Positions 17,492 through 25,741 of a stretch of DNA of 64,000 bases are shown piece after piece. The translations under genes and the position numbers were made by a program. This DNA comes from Hyphomonas pacifica (lineage in GTDB: Bacteria > Pseudomonadota > Alphaproteobacteria > Caulobacterales > Hyphomonadaceae), in assembly GCF_000682675.1 (NCBI RefSeq), contig NZ_AWFA01000007.1, positions 21,058-85,057 on the forward strand, read 5' to 3'. The notes below the pieces were generated by a model. It had not been told where the DNA came from and searched no databases. It was given only the letters and a program-made list of their open reading frames with translations. Positions within the stretch are counted from its first letter, which is position 1. Every line of letters begins with the position of its first letter.

Positions 17492-17930
17492 CCCCTAGAT
17501 TTGCAGACGCCTTCTTCCCTGGATTTGAGGCAAGGATGCCATGATGGGTAAGGGTAAATTTAGCGACGCGTTCAAATGGGATGCGGTGACCCAGGTCACC
17601 GAGGAGCGGCATATTTTAAAAGACCCCGCGTAGATGCAAAGTGAGCTACGCGTTCGTCACAATTCATCACCCGCTGTTTTCGGTGCGGGCGATGTATCGC
17701 TGCCTGCGCCCCACCTGAGCGGTTTCTATGCCTAGCAGACCGAACTGATCCGCAGGACCTACAAGACCCGCGCAGAAGTCCGCTTGGACGTGTTCGATTA
17801 CATAGAAATGTTCTACAATCTGAAGCGTGAACATGTGAGGATCGGGATGCTATCGCCCGCCGAGTTCGAAAGGTAGCAGGACATGAAAGCCGAAGGCGTC
17901 TAGAAAACACGTGTATATTCAAGCCCCTAG
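17492..17930 (+). mobile_element. Decayed IS3-family insertion sequence remnant
   Basis: Between the convergent flgD and fliL-like genes lie three fragments of an IS3-family (IS51-like) transposase. At 17541-17633 an OrfA N-terminus (MGKGKFSDAFKWDAVTQVTE) is joined to an OrfA C-terminal motif (EERHILK), as if the middle were deleted. At about 17640-17725 an OrfB N-terminus (YAFVTIHHPLFSVRAMYRCL) is interrupted by a frameshift and stop. At about 17735-17903 an OrfB C-terminus (KTRAEVRLDVFDYIEMFYN; LSPAEFER) has a stop in place of Gln. About 440 bp remain of a normal 1.2-1.4 kb. GCCCCTAG occurs at 17491-17498 and 17923-17930; at 8 bp it is long for an IS3 target repeat. Confidence 0.85.
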
Positions 17931-17972
17931 CCGAATCCTCTGAGGAATAGATCCTGAAGACCAAAACCTGTC

Positions 17973-18488
17973 TTAAAGGTCTTGCCTCGCCATATCCAGT
18001 ATCAGCACATTATGTATGCCTTCCGGGATCTCATTCTGGAGGTTTCTAAGGATCATGGACCGAAGAGTTTCATAATTGTCCACATCCGTGATCGAATCCA
18101 TCGTCTTGCCACCGCTGCTAAGCTTCACCAGTGTAGTCATGATGTTGTCTCTAAGAACAGGCTCTTTTGAGAACAACTCCTGCGAGATGGATGTATCGAT
18201 CTCGAGGTTCAAGTTCAAAATAACAAGGCTTTTCACCCGGTCGTCCTCAATCATGGGCACAACGAACTCGCGGCTGAACTTGTAAAACGTTACTTCTCCT
18301 GCTGCGGCCTCGCCATGCTTGGATTTACCATCTTTGCCTGCTTTTTTCTCCGCATCATGCCCTTTTGTCATATCTCCGTGTCCTGCACTTTGAGGCGCAG
18401 GGGCACTTGACTTAAGAAAGTATGCCGTTCCGCCGCCGGCTAGAATGCACAGCAGAGCAACAATGGCTGGTACGATCTGTTTCACCAT
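17973..18488 (-). CDS. FliL-like flagellar basal body-associated protein
   Basis: A 171-residue single-span inner-membrane protein: N-terminal membrane anchor (VPAIVALLCILAGGGTAYFL), a Lys/His/Gly-rich linker, then a domain resembling FliL (YKFSREFVVPMIEDDRVKSLVILNLNLEID). FliL proteins ring the stator and raise torque or stator stability. It is the last gene of the motA-flgF-flgG-flgA-flgH unit, 6 bp after flgH. A second FliL-type gene lies at 35092, so the cluster encodes two distinct members. Confidence 0.75.
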   Translation of the reverse strand: MVKQIVPAIVALLCILAGGGTAYFLKSSAPAPQSAGHGDMTKGHDAEKKAGKDGKSKHGEAAAGEVTFYKFSREFVVPMIEDDRVKSLVILNLNLEIDTSISQELFSKEPVLRDNIMTTLVKLSSGGKTMDSITDVDNYETLRSMILRNLQNEIPEGIHNVLILDMARQDL

Positions 18489-18494
18489 ATCCCC

Positions 18495-19199
18495 CTAAAA
18501 TGGCACAACCCGGTCAAGAATTTTCTGCCCTGCTTTGGGTTGGGCGGCCGAGGTTGCATCTCCGCTGTTCAGATATGACAGCTGCGCATCGGCAATCTTG
18601 TCGTACGTTACTGTATTCGTGCGGGTAATGTCTTGTGCACGTATGACCCCGCTAACCGTAAGGACACGGACCTCGTTGCTGACGCGAGTCTGCTGGTACC
18701 CCTGAATCACAAGGTTTCCGTTTGGCTCAAGTGCCACAACGCGTGCCGCCAATGTGAAGGCAATCTTCTCTGCCCTGTTCATGGCGCCACTACCGCCCAA
18801 GGAAGAGCTACGACCATAATCAACGCCGGGGGAGAGGCTAGCACCGCCGGGCAGAACTCCATTCGCCCATTCCGGAAGTCCGAACAACGCATCAACGCTT
18901 AACTTACCGCTCGTGTCACGATTTCGCGAGAGAGATGTCTGCATACTGGCGCGATCATCCATTTCCACGACCACTGTCAGCAAATCACCAACCTCTTTCG
19001 CACGCCGCATGCTGAGCAGGGCGTTAGGCGCAGTCGTCCACAGAGAAGGATTATTCTGCCCCGCTGGTTCAGTATCCATATCCATGGCCACCGGATAATA
19101 AGCCGGAGGTGGAGGCGCCATCATGACTTTTTCGGCGGGCGCGCTGGCGCATGCCACAAGACCCAGGACTGCAACAGACAAACAGATGCACTGCTTCAT
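18495..19199 (-). CDS. flgH: Flagellar L-ring lipoprotein FlgH
   Basis: Forms the outer-membrane L ring around the rod. The 234 residues start with a lipoprotein signal peptide whose lipobox is LVAC (Cys about residue 17). The conserved FlgH features follow: LWTTAPNALLSMRRAKEVGDLLTVVVEMDDRASM and, near the end, QTRVSNEVRVLTVSGVIR. Its start overlaps the flgA stop by 4 bp. Confidence 0.96.
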   Translation of the reverse strand: MKQCICLSVAVLGLVACASAPAEKVMMAPPPPAYYPVAMDMDTEPAGQNNPSLWTTAPNALLSMRRAKEVGDLLTVVVEMDDRASMQTSLSRNRDTSGKLSVDALFGLPEWANGVLPGGASLSPGVDYGRSSSLGGSGAMNRAEKIAFTLAARVVALEPNGNLVIQGYQQTRVSNEVRVLTVSGVIRAQDITRTNTVTYDKIADAQLSYLNSGDATSAAQPKAGQKILDRVVPF

Positions 19200-19603
19200 T
19201 GTACCAATACCCAGCCACCTTCCTGAACAATTCCGCTAACGATCTTCTTTGAACTCAAATTCAGTACGGATATGGACTCGTTCTCCGTCGCCTCGCCCAT
19301 CGCCCTACCGGTCGTCGTGATCTCAAGTCCTCCGCTGACGAACTTTACAGTTACAACCTGATTTCTTCGGATCAGCCGAGCCGGGCGCGTATCGTCGAGT
19401 GTAATTTCCTGTCCAACATAGACCGTGCGGCGGACTTCCCTGCCCATGACAGGGTTGTCGGCAGAAACGGCGTCTCCGGCCTCTGTGGAAATGTTAGCCG
19501 GGTTCACAGTATCCCCGGCCCGTATGACTTCTGTCGCGACCAGCGAAGATGCACCCATGAAATGGGCCATCAAGCCGATGCCTACTGCAAAACCTGGTCC
19601 CAT
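19196..19603 (-). CDS. flgA: P-ring assembly chaperone FlgA (short form)
   Basis: Periplasmic chaperone needed to assemble the FlgI P ring. The 135-residue product has an N-terminal hydrophobic export segment and an SAF-type domain (PVMGREVRRTVYVGQEITLDDTRPARLIRRNQVVTV) with the closing VLNLSSKKIVSGIVQEGGWV. It is shorter than enterobacterial FlgA and lacks the extra N-terminal domain. GAGG precedes the ATG, and it sits 4 bp after flgG. Confidence 0.92.
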   Translation of the reverse strand: MGPGFAVGIGLMAHFMGASSLVATEVIRAGDTVNPANISTEAGDAVSADNPVMGREVRRTVYVGQEITLDDTRPARLIRRNQVVTVKFVSGGLEITTTGRAMGEATENESISVLNLSSKKIVSGIVQEGGWVLVQ

Positions 19604-19607
19604 TTTG

Positions 19608-20393
19608 TTACCTCACCCGTGTGGTCGCGGCCAGCATTTCATCCGATGCAGTGATGACCTTGGAGTTCAATTCATAGCCACGTTGGGCTTCAATCAGTTC
19701 GGAAATTTCCTGCACGACATCAACGCTGGAATCCTCAAGGTAGCCTTGTCGGATCGACCCTATACCTTCTGTTCCTGGGACAAGCCTGTTGGCTGCCCCG
19801 GAGGCCTCTGTTTCCCTGAAGAGGTTGTCGCCCATGGCCTCAAGCCCCTTCTCATTCACGAAGCGCACCAGCGACAGGGTTCCAAGAGGTTGGCCATCCG
19901 TCTCCGTATCAAAATAGGCAACGACCTCACCATCCCGGCTGATCGAAATACTCCGGGCATCTTCAGGAATGACAATCCCGTCGGACAAAGGAAACCCGTC
20001 CATCGTGACAATCTTACCATCTGCGCTGCGGTTTAGCTTGCCGTCTCGCGTGTAGGCAGAATCACCTGAGGGCAATGTGATTTCGAGATAGCCTGTCCCA
20101 TCGATGGCAAGATCCAGCTCAGCGCCCGTCTGGCGCAAGCTGCCTTGCTTTATCTCCATCGAAACAGAAGATGGCTTCACGCCTGTCCCCAGCTGGATGC
20201 CCGCTGGAACAACCGTACCAACTTGAGATGTGATGGTACCGGGTGTCAAAAACTGCTGATACATAAGATCAGAAAACTCAGCAGTTCGCGGACGATATGC
20301 CGCTGTACTCATGTTGGCGATATTGTTGGAAATCACCTCAACGCGCATTTGTTGGGCGGCCATTCCTGTGGCCGCAATCTGCAATGATTTCAT
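19608..20393 (-). CDS. flgG: Flagellar distal rod protein FlgG
   Basis: Distal rod subunit. The 261 residues match the family exactly: N-terminal MKSLQIAATGMAAQQMRVEVISNNIANMST, the central GYLEITLPSGDSAYTRDG segment, and a C-terminal rod motif (SSVDVVQEISELIEAQRGYELNSKVI). It lies 28 bp after flgF. Confidence 0.97.
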   Translation of the reverse strand: MKSLQIAATGMAAQQMRVEVISNNIANMSTAAYRPRTAEFSDLMYQQFLTPGTITSQVGTVVPAGIQLGTGVKPSSVSMEIKQGSLRQTGAELDLAIDGTGYLEITLPSGDSAYTRDGKLNRSADGKIVTMDGFPLSDGIVIPEDARSISISRDGEVVAYFDTETDGQPLGTLSLVRFVNEKGLEAMGDNLFRETEASGAANRLVPGTEGIGSIRQGYLEDSSVDVVQEISELIEAQRGYELNSKVITASDEMLAATTRVR

Positions 20394-20421
20394 TTCAACC
20401 CCCTAACGCTGTGCGCGAATA

Positions 20422-21135
20422 TTAAAGCTGTCGAATAGTCTTGATAAGTTGGTTGATCCGGTCGTCTTCTTTTTCGATGAGTGTCTGACCGGCTTCATAT
20501 GCCCTTTGAACCTCGATCAATCTCGACACTTCGAGAATTGAAGATACGTTGGACTGCTCCAGAGCACCCTGCAGAAGATTGGGCTCCTCGACCTGCTGAT
20601 ACCCTTGAGACACCTTGAACATGGTTCCCGCCTCCTGTTGCAACCCATCCTCGACTATCACGACACCGATTTTTCCAAAGATTTCTTCGCCTGCGCTGAT
20701 CGTTCCATCAGGTGCAATAGATATCTGAGCTACCTCTTCAGGTAGCGTTATGGCGCCCCCCCCGGCACCCATGACGCGGTTTCCGAATGCGTCGATCAGA
20801 TTTCCGTCCGAAGAGAGTTGAAAGGCGCCTGCCCGCGTTAGTCTTTCACCCGCTGGCGTATCCAGAACGAAAAAGCCTTGGCCCTGTATGGCAAGATCGA
20901 ATTGTCCCCCGGTGTACTTCAAAGATCCTTGGGAAAGATCAAAATTATGTCCCGCCAAGCTGCCCATGGACAGGCTCTCTGATTGCTGTCCCACTGCGGC
21001 AAGATGTTCGACAAAAACGGCATGGTTTGACTTGAAGCCTGTTGTACTCGCATTGGCAATATTGTTTGCGACAACCTGCATTTCCTTCAGAAGGCCGTCC
21101 TGCCGCGTAAGTGCTGTGTATATGGCGTTAGACAT
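20422..21135 (-). CDS. flgF: Flagellar rod protein FlgF
   Basis: Rod subunit between the proximal rod and FlgG. The 237 residues carry the usual N-terminus (MSNAIYTALTRQDGLLKEMQVVANNIANASTTGFK) and C-terminus (SNVSSILEVSRLIEVQRAYEAG). The frame is open to 21150, but the ATG at 21135 shares its A with the upstream stop codon (TGATG), suggesting coupling, and gives the usual FlgF start. A run of eight Gs (Gly codons, at about 20756-20763) occurs in mid-gene. Confidence 0.95.
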   Translation of the reverse strand: MSNAIYTALTRQDGLLKEMQVVANNIANASTTGFKSNHAVFVEHLAAVGQQSESLSMGSLAGHNFDLSQGSLKYTGGQFDLAIQGQGFFVLDTPAGERLTRAGAFQLSSDGNLIDAFGNRVMGAGGGAITLPEEVAQISIAPDGTISAGEEIFGKIGVVIVEDGLQQEAGTMFKVSQGYQQVEEPNLLQGALEQSNVSSILEVSRLIEVQRAYEAGQTLIEKEDDRINQLIKTIRQL

Positions 21136-22841
21136 CAGGGCATTTCCCAAGCATTTGAATTCAATGAAGCCTCAATCAGAGCAAGTTCATCAGGTATCGC
21201 AGCCAATTCTATTGTACGGCTATTTGCTCCCATGGCACGCGCCCGCATTCCAAGGATCGATTCAATCCGATCCCTGTATTCCTGATCATCAATTCGTTCT
21301 ACAGTAGAGTATATGCTTGAAGGCAACATCCACTTCCCTGCTGCAGCATCACATTCAATCAACGCAACAAGAGTCCCGACATCCAGAGGCACGTGGGCAC
21401 CGGCCTGCTGAAGCCAGGCCTTATCCTGAGTCATGATGGCACTCATGCTCGCAAGGCGCGCAACATCTGGGTTTTCCGGCACTTCGCGGGACAGAACGCG
21501 CAAGGTTTCAAAATCGGCCATCCGGAATGCGAGGGCCGCCTGCTCTGAAACTTGTCCGCTTGAAGCCTGCGCCCCCCCCCCAAATAAATCTGCCAGACTC
21601 TTCAGGCCAAGATTTGCTGCCTGTTCTGAAGCAGCAGTAAATATATCCCCGCTTTCGGGGCGCTCTTCGAGTAATGCCCTATTTTCCGCAAGCGCGCTAA
21701 TGGCGGCAAGGTTTGCAGGCCCTTCCGTATCAAGAAGGTCTTTACGTAAACGTGCCTCAAACTGCTCGCTCAACAAATCACGCATCTCGGGCGCGCGTAG
21801 TGTTGAGAGTTTTGCCAGTTGTGTGAGCAGCGCATAGTCAGATGTATCGTCCAAATCATTCAGCATTGTCTGAATACTGGCCCGCACATTGGCGTTCTCA
21901 GGCAAACGTTGCACATCTTGCAACGCATTGTCGACCAGCTCGCCCTGAAGTGATGGATCGACCGGAAACCCAAAACGCACCAATGCCGCTGCAGCTTGAG
22001 AGCGAACCTCCGGATAAGCCAGATACTGACGAATGGCGGCCTCATCACGATCTAACAAGGCCTTGCCAAATGAAAGACCACGAGAGCGTTGAATAACTGA
22101 TGGTTCAAAGTCAGCCAGAAGCTTCTCGGCCAGAAGCTTGTGCTTCATCCGGTCGAGAAGAGGAATCAAGTTAGACGCTAACTGAATCTTGATCTGGTGC
22201 GGCAGCCTGCGGAACGTCACCAATTGCCTGTCCAAAAGATCCGCACCTGCTGGATTCAGAAGGGAGAGCTGCGCGGCCGCCAACCAAAGACTGTTCGTAT
22301 TTCCGCATTCTGTTGCTGCCTGGAATATGTCAATATCGGGAACTTCAGCATCTTCAAGAAGACGTGAAAGCGCCATCAGAAACCTGCTTTCTTCATCCTC
22401 CACCCGGCTCAGCTCCAGACGGGCTTCAGCATACAGTCCTGTCGCTATATATGCCTTCGCCAAGTTCACAGGCGGGATCACGCCATTGCCAGCTAGGCGC
22501 TGTTGTCTCCACAGAAGAAAGTCTTCGTAAGTCCTGAAGTCCACGAAGTCGTGAAAATCATACACGCTGGCCATCGGGCATCCAGCTTTAGTCAGAGATA
22601 GCCCACTATCCTCAGCCTGCTGAAGGCGGCCTCTGAACAATTGATCTGGTGCGGCGTGATTTGCTTCTGTAGGCAGAAGGAGCCCCTCATCAAGGGCCTC
22701 GTCAACAAAATCCCGAAAGTGCTCTGACAGCCTGTCCGCATCCATTTTGGAAGCATCGGCTTCAGACGGTTGTTCACCAAACGCCGAAGCGCCGACCATC
22801 ATGGCCAGCGTCAGAAGCAGGGGGAGATGGGAACGTCTCAA
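21135..22841 (-). CDS. Exported helical-repeat protein of the flagellar operon, function unknown
   Basis: A 568-residue protein I cannot assign to a named family. An N-terminal signal peptide (LPLLLTLAMMVGASAFG) predicts export to the periplasm. The rest is mostly alpha-helical with Leu/Ala-rich hairpins resembling solenoid or TPR-like repeats. Its ATG overlaps the motA stop by 4 bp and its stop overlaps the flgF start, so it is co-translated with motor and rod genes. Position beside motA recalls rhizobial MotC, a periplasmic motility protein, but sequence homology is not evident. A run of ten Gs (21572-21581 as C on the plus strand) encodes Gly-Gly-Gly near residue 421; slippage there would truncate the last quarter. 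Confidence 0.7.
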   Translation of the reverse strand: MRRSHLPLLLTLAMMVGASAFGEQPSEADASKMDADRLSEHFRDFVDEALDEGLLLPTEANHAAPDQLFRGRLQQAEDSGLSLTKAGCPMASVYDFHDFVDFRTYEDFLLWRQQRLAGNGVIPPVNLAKAYIATGLYAEARLELSRVEDEESRFLMALSRLLEDAEVPDIDIFQAATECGNTNSLWLAAAQLSLLNPAGADLLDRQLVTFRRLPHQIKIQLASNLIPLLDRMKHKLLAEKLLADFEPSVIQRSRGLSFGKALLDRDEAAIRQYLAYPEVRSQAAAALVRFGFPVDPSLQGELVDNALQDVQRLPENANVRASIQTMLNDLDDTSDYALLTQLAKLSTLRAPEMRDLLSEQFEARLRKDLLDTEGPANLAAISALAENRALLEERPESGDIFTAASEQAANLGLKSLADLFGGGAQASSGQVSEQAALAFRMADFETLRVLSREVPENPDVARLASMSAIMTQDKAWLQQAGAHVPLDVGTLVALIECDAAAGKWMLPSSIYSTVERIDDQEYRDRIESILGMRARAMGANSRTIELAAIPDELALIEASLNSNAWEMP

Positions 22842-23704
22842 GCGACCTGTTTCAACCCCCGAATAGCTTCTTCAACTTCATTGAAGGTTGGCCGCACACG
22901 GGTGGGAGCGTGTCTGCGAGCAACTTCGACACAAATGTTCACCGGATTCTTGTGCAGATTAGAGACAAGAACCTCGCCAATCATGGAGTAGAAATTGTGC
23001 TCTTCAATGCGAATAGACTTCACCCGATTTGCAAACGGGCCGACCACTCCATAGGCGAGAAACACACCCAAGAATGTACCGACCAGAGCACCGCCAATCA
23101 TGCCGCCAAGAATTTCCGGCGGCTTATCAATGGAAGACATGGTCTTGATCACCCCTAAAACGGCCGCCACGATCCCAAGCGCCGGCAAAGCATCTGCCAT
23201 GTTCTGCAGAGCATGTGAACCGTGGAGCTTTTCCTCAAGAAGGCTATCCAGTTGCTTCTCCAGCAGCTCTTCAACCTGATGCACATTGTCAAAGTTCATG
23301 ATCATGGAACGGATCGTGTCGCAGATCATTTCAATCGCGCTCTCATCCTTCAGGATCTTGGGATAGCGCGCAAATATTTCGGAATCTTGCGGTGCTTCGA
23401 TATGATTTTCGATATCGACAGGGTTTTTCTTTAGAATATTGAGAAGCTCATGCATCAGGCACAAAAGGTCCTGGTAATCAGACTTCTTCCACTTAGGCCC
23501 TTTGAAAGCAGCCACGACATCCCCAAAGGAATGTTTGATCGTGGTCATGTCATTACCAGCAAGGAATGCACCGACCGCAGCTCCGCCGATCATCATCAAC
23601 TCGAATGGTAGCGCATGTGTGATGATTTCGAGATGCCCCCCTGCGAGAATATACCCACCGAAGACCATGATGATTGTTACAGCCAGCCCAATTACCGCGT
23701 TCAC
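22838..23704 (-). CDS. motA: Flagellar motor stator protein MotA
   Basis: Proton-channel stator subunit that works with MotB. The 288-residue product has four membrane segments, starting with MNAVIGLAVTIIMVFGGYILAGG, a cytoplasmic loop with charged helices, and the conserved pair of C-terminal spans (MADALPALGIVAAVLGVIKTM; GGALVGTFLGVFLAYGVVGPFANRV). The Pro of MADALPALG matches the conserved channel proline. It lies 44 bp downstream of the fliM-like gene. motB is in a separate, divergent unit. Confidence 0.96.
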   Translation of the reverse strand: MNAVIGLAVTIIMVFGGYILAGGHLEIITHALPFELMMIGGAAVGAFLAGNDMTTIKHSFGDVVAAFKGPKWKKSDYQDLLCLMHELLNILKKNPVDIENHIEAPQDSEIFARYPKILKDESAIEMICDTIRSMIMNFDNVHQVEELLEKQLDSLLEEKLHGSHALQNMADALPALGIVAAVLGVIKTMSSIDKPPEILGGMIGGALVGTFLGVFLAYGVVGPFANRVKSIRIEEHNFYSMIGEVLVSNLHKNPVNICVEVARRHAPTRVRPTFNEVEEAIRGLKQVA

Positions 23705-23748
23705 TTGTCAAGCTCCTTTCACCCCATCGCTTGTAGCGAGAGCTGATC

Positions 23749-24684
23749 TCAGATTTCTGCAATCTCTTTGATGATGTCTTCAGGTACAGGCGCGTGCAGT
23801 TTTAGTGCCCGCAGCCCTTGCCAGGCCCCAAGTTCCCCCTGACTTATAGGCAAAGAGCCATTCACGGTCTCCGCACACAAATCAAGCTTGTTCATTTTGA
23901 CTTCCGGCAGGGTGATGATCTGCCCCACTTCAAGTCTTGAGCACTCCCCGATCGTCATCGGGATGGAATGCAAAACAGCATCCAGGACCACTGTGGACCC
24001 CCGTACACGTTTACGGAGCGTCTCGCGCCCATCCTGACCCGATTGTGGATGCGGAAGACTCTCCTTATGTAGCCTTCGCACAAGCTTTTGAATGTCGCTC
24101 AAAAGGAAAGCCAAATAAACTTCCGGCAGACTTTCATCTCCTTCAAGCAACCAACTATCTTCATCTCCGCTACCACCTAGCATGTAATGCGTGAACAGAT
24201 AGGATGTCTCATCCTCCAGGGCATGGCTGCCCGCGATCAGGTCTGTCAGTTTGGCTGAACCAGCTGCAACGAAATCTTTCGACATGCAGGTACTGGCACT
24301 TGCCCACAGATTACGCGCGGCATGCTCTGACATAAGGCGGAGGAACAGGTCTGGCGCATTCTTCATGCTGCCAGCATCCTGACGTAACCGACACGCAGCA
24401 TATTTTGCAGCGGCACTCCGATCCAACGCGACAGCCCGCACGATGGAGGATTGAGCCCCAAAAGGGAGAAAAGCATAGGCTTTACCGAGATAGGAGGCGG
24501 CTTCACCTCCCATAAGGACTTTACGGTTAATGAGCTTGGGTGTGACAGACTGGGAATAAACATCCTGAGCCCACTGCGCGACAGTTATCGAGAGCGTGCG
24601 CCAAAGGGCCTCACACTCCCGAACGGATGGGGGAATACCGCCCCCAGCCCCTATCTTTTTCCGCAGTACAGAAGACAAATCCAA
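23749..24684 (-). CDS. Divergent FliM-like flagellar motor switch protein
   Basis: The last ~80 residues of this 311-residue protein form an SpoA/FliMN surface-presentation domain (LDAVLHSIPMTIGECSRLEVGQIITLPEVKMNKLDL...), the C-ring fold shared by FliM and FliN. The middle part is weakly FliM-like. The usual N-terminal CheY-binding motif (LSQxEIDALL) is not seen. FliN is encoded separately at 32543 and no other fliM is present, so this is the best candidate for FliM. The start is uncertain: the first available codon is a TTG at 24684. It heads the motA-flgFGAH unit, divergent from motB. Confidence 0.7.
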   Translation of the reverse strand: MDLSSVLRKKIGAGGGIPPSVRECEALWRTLSITVAQWAQDVYSQSVTPKLINRKVLMGGEAASYLGKAYAFLPFGAQSSIVRAVALDRSAAAKYAACRLRQDAGSMKNAPDLFLRLMSEHAARNLWASASTCMSKDFVAAGSAKLTDLIAGSHALEDETSYLFTHYMLGGSGDEDSWLLEGDESLPEVYLAFLLSDIQKLVRRLHKESLPHPQSGQDGRETLRKRVRGSTVVLDAVLHSIPMTIGECSRLEVGQIITLPEVKMNKLDLCAETVNGSLPISQGELGAWQGLRALKLHAPVPEDIIKEIAEI

Positions 24685-24835
24685 CCCGCACTTCTTTATA
24701 AAGTCCCTTCGGGAAGAAATTCAGTAATTTGGTTGCTGAATAGTTACCAAGGTGGGCGCAAACCACTTCGCCGTATTATCCAAGAATTGATTCAGGCCTG
24801 TTAGAAAAGGCATTCTTGAATTTGGGCGGACTCTC

Positions 24836-25696
24836 ATGGCTGATCATTCGGTAGCGAACACTCAACCGATTATTATCAAGCGTAAGAAAGTGGTCCAAGG
24901 TGACGGCCACCATGGCGGTGCCTGGAAAGTTGCCTATGCTGACTTCGTGACAGCCATGATGGCGTTCTTTCTGCTAATGTGGTTGCTGAACGCTACCACA
25001 GAAGAACAACGCAAGGGTATTGCCGACTATTTCAATCCGACTATCCCTATCAGCCGAATTTCCGGCGGTGGATCTGAGGGCCTAAATGGCTCCTCCATCT
25101 TCTCTGAAGAGACATACGCCAAGATGGGCACAGGGGGCACACGCCAGCAAACTATTGACTCTCCTCATGGCGACATACAGCACCGAAAAGATGCGAGCAG
25201 TGGTGAAGTGGCCGAAAATCTTCGCAACCTCAGAGCAGAGTTGAGCCAGGACTCCAAACGCCTTTCCGAGCACCTTCTTATCAAGATGTCGCCGGAAGGT
25301 ATGGTCTTGGAGATTATCGACTCAGACAGCTCACCCCTCTTTGCGGTCGGCAACAGCCAACCCACTCCCCTGCTTGAAGAATTATTGGGCTCGATTGCTG
25401 GCTCACTTTCCGAATTCCGCAACGACATAAAGATTGTGGGGCATACAGATAGCCTTCAGTACCGGGTTGACGCCAATTACGACAACTGGAACCTCTCCAC
25501 CGACCGCGCAAACACGATTCGCAAACTACTTCTTGAACAGGGCCTTATGCCATCTCGTTTACGTGAGGTATCAGGTAGAGCAGATACTGACCCCCTAGCC
25601 CCTGAAGATCCGTCCGCGTCGCAGAACCGCCGTATCTCTATCGTCATCCTGACGGAAGGCGAAGAGACAAGTAAATCAAGGTTATCCGCTTATTAA
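24836..25696 (+). CDS. motB: Flagellar motor stator protein MotB
   Basis: Stator subunit anchored to peptidoglycan. The 286 residues show a basic N-terminus, one membrane span containing the proton-carrying Asp (YADFVTAMMAFFLLMWLLN; Asp about residue 36), a plug/linker and a C-terminal OmpA-like peptidoglycan-binding domain (IKIVGHTDSLQYR; NLSTDRANTIRKLL). It is the first gene of the motB-flgE-flgK-flgL-flgI unit. Confidence 0.97.
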   Translation: MADHSVANTQPIIIKRKKVVQGDGHHGGAWKVAYADFVTAMMAFFLLMWLLNATTEEQRKGIADYFNPTIPISRISGGGSEGLNGSSIFSEETYAKMGTGGTRQQTIDSPHGDIQHRKDASSGEVAENLRNLRAELSQDSKRLSEHLLIKMSPEGMVLEIIDSDSSPLFAVGNSQPTPLLEELLGSIAGSLSEFRNDIKIVGHTDSLQYRVDANYDNWNLSTDRANTIRKLLLEQGLMPSRLREVSGRADTDPLAPEDPSASQNRRISIVILTEGEETSKSRLSAY

Positions 25697-25741
25697 GAAA
25701 TGCGCTCCACAGATAGAGTATATCTGTCGTAGGAGTCGACT

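Noticed and set aside
17491..17930. GCCCCTAG direct repeats as target-site duplication of the IS remnant
   Set aside because: Eight bases is longer than the 3-5 bp duplications of IS3 elements and the element's true ends are not recognisable; it may be coincidence.
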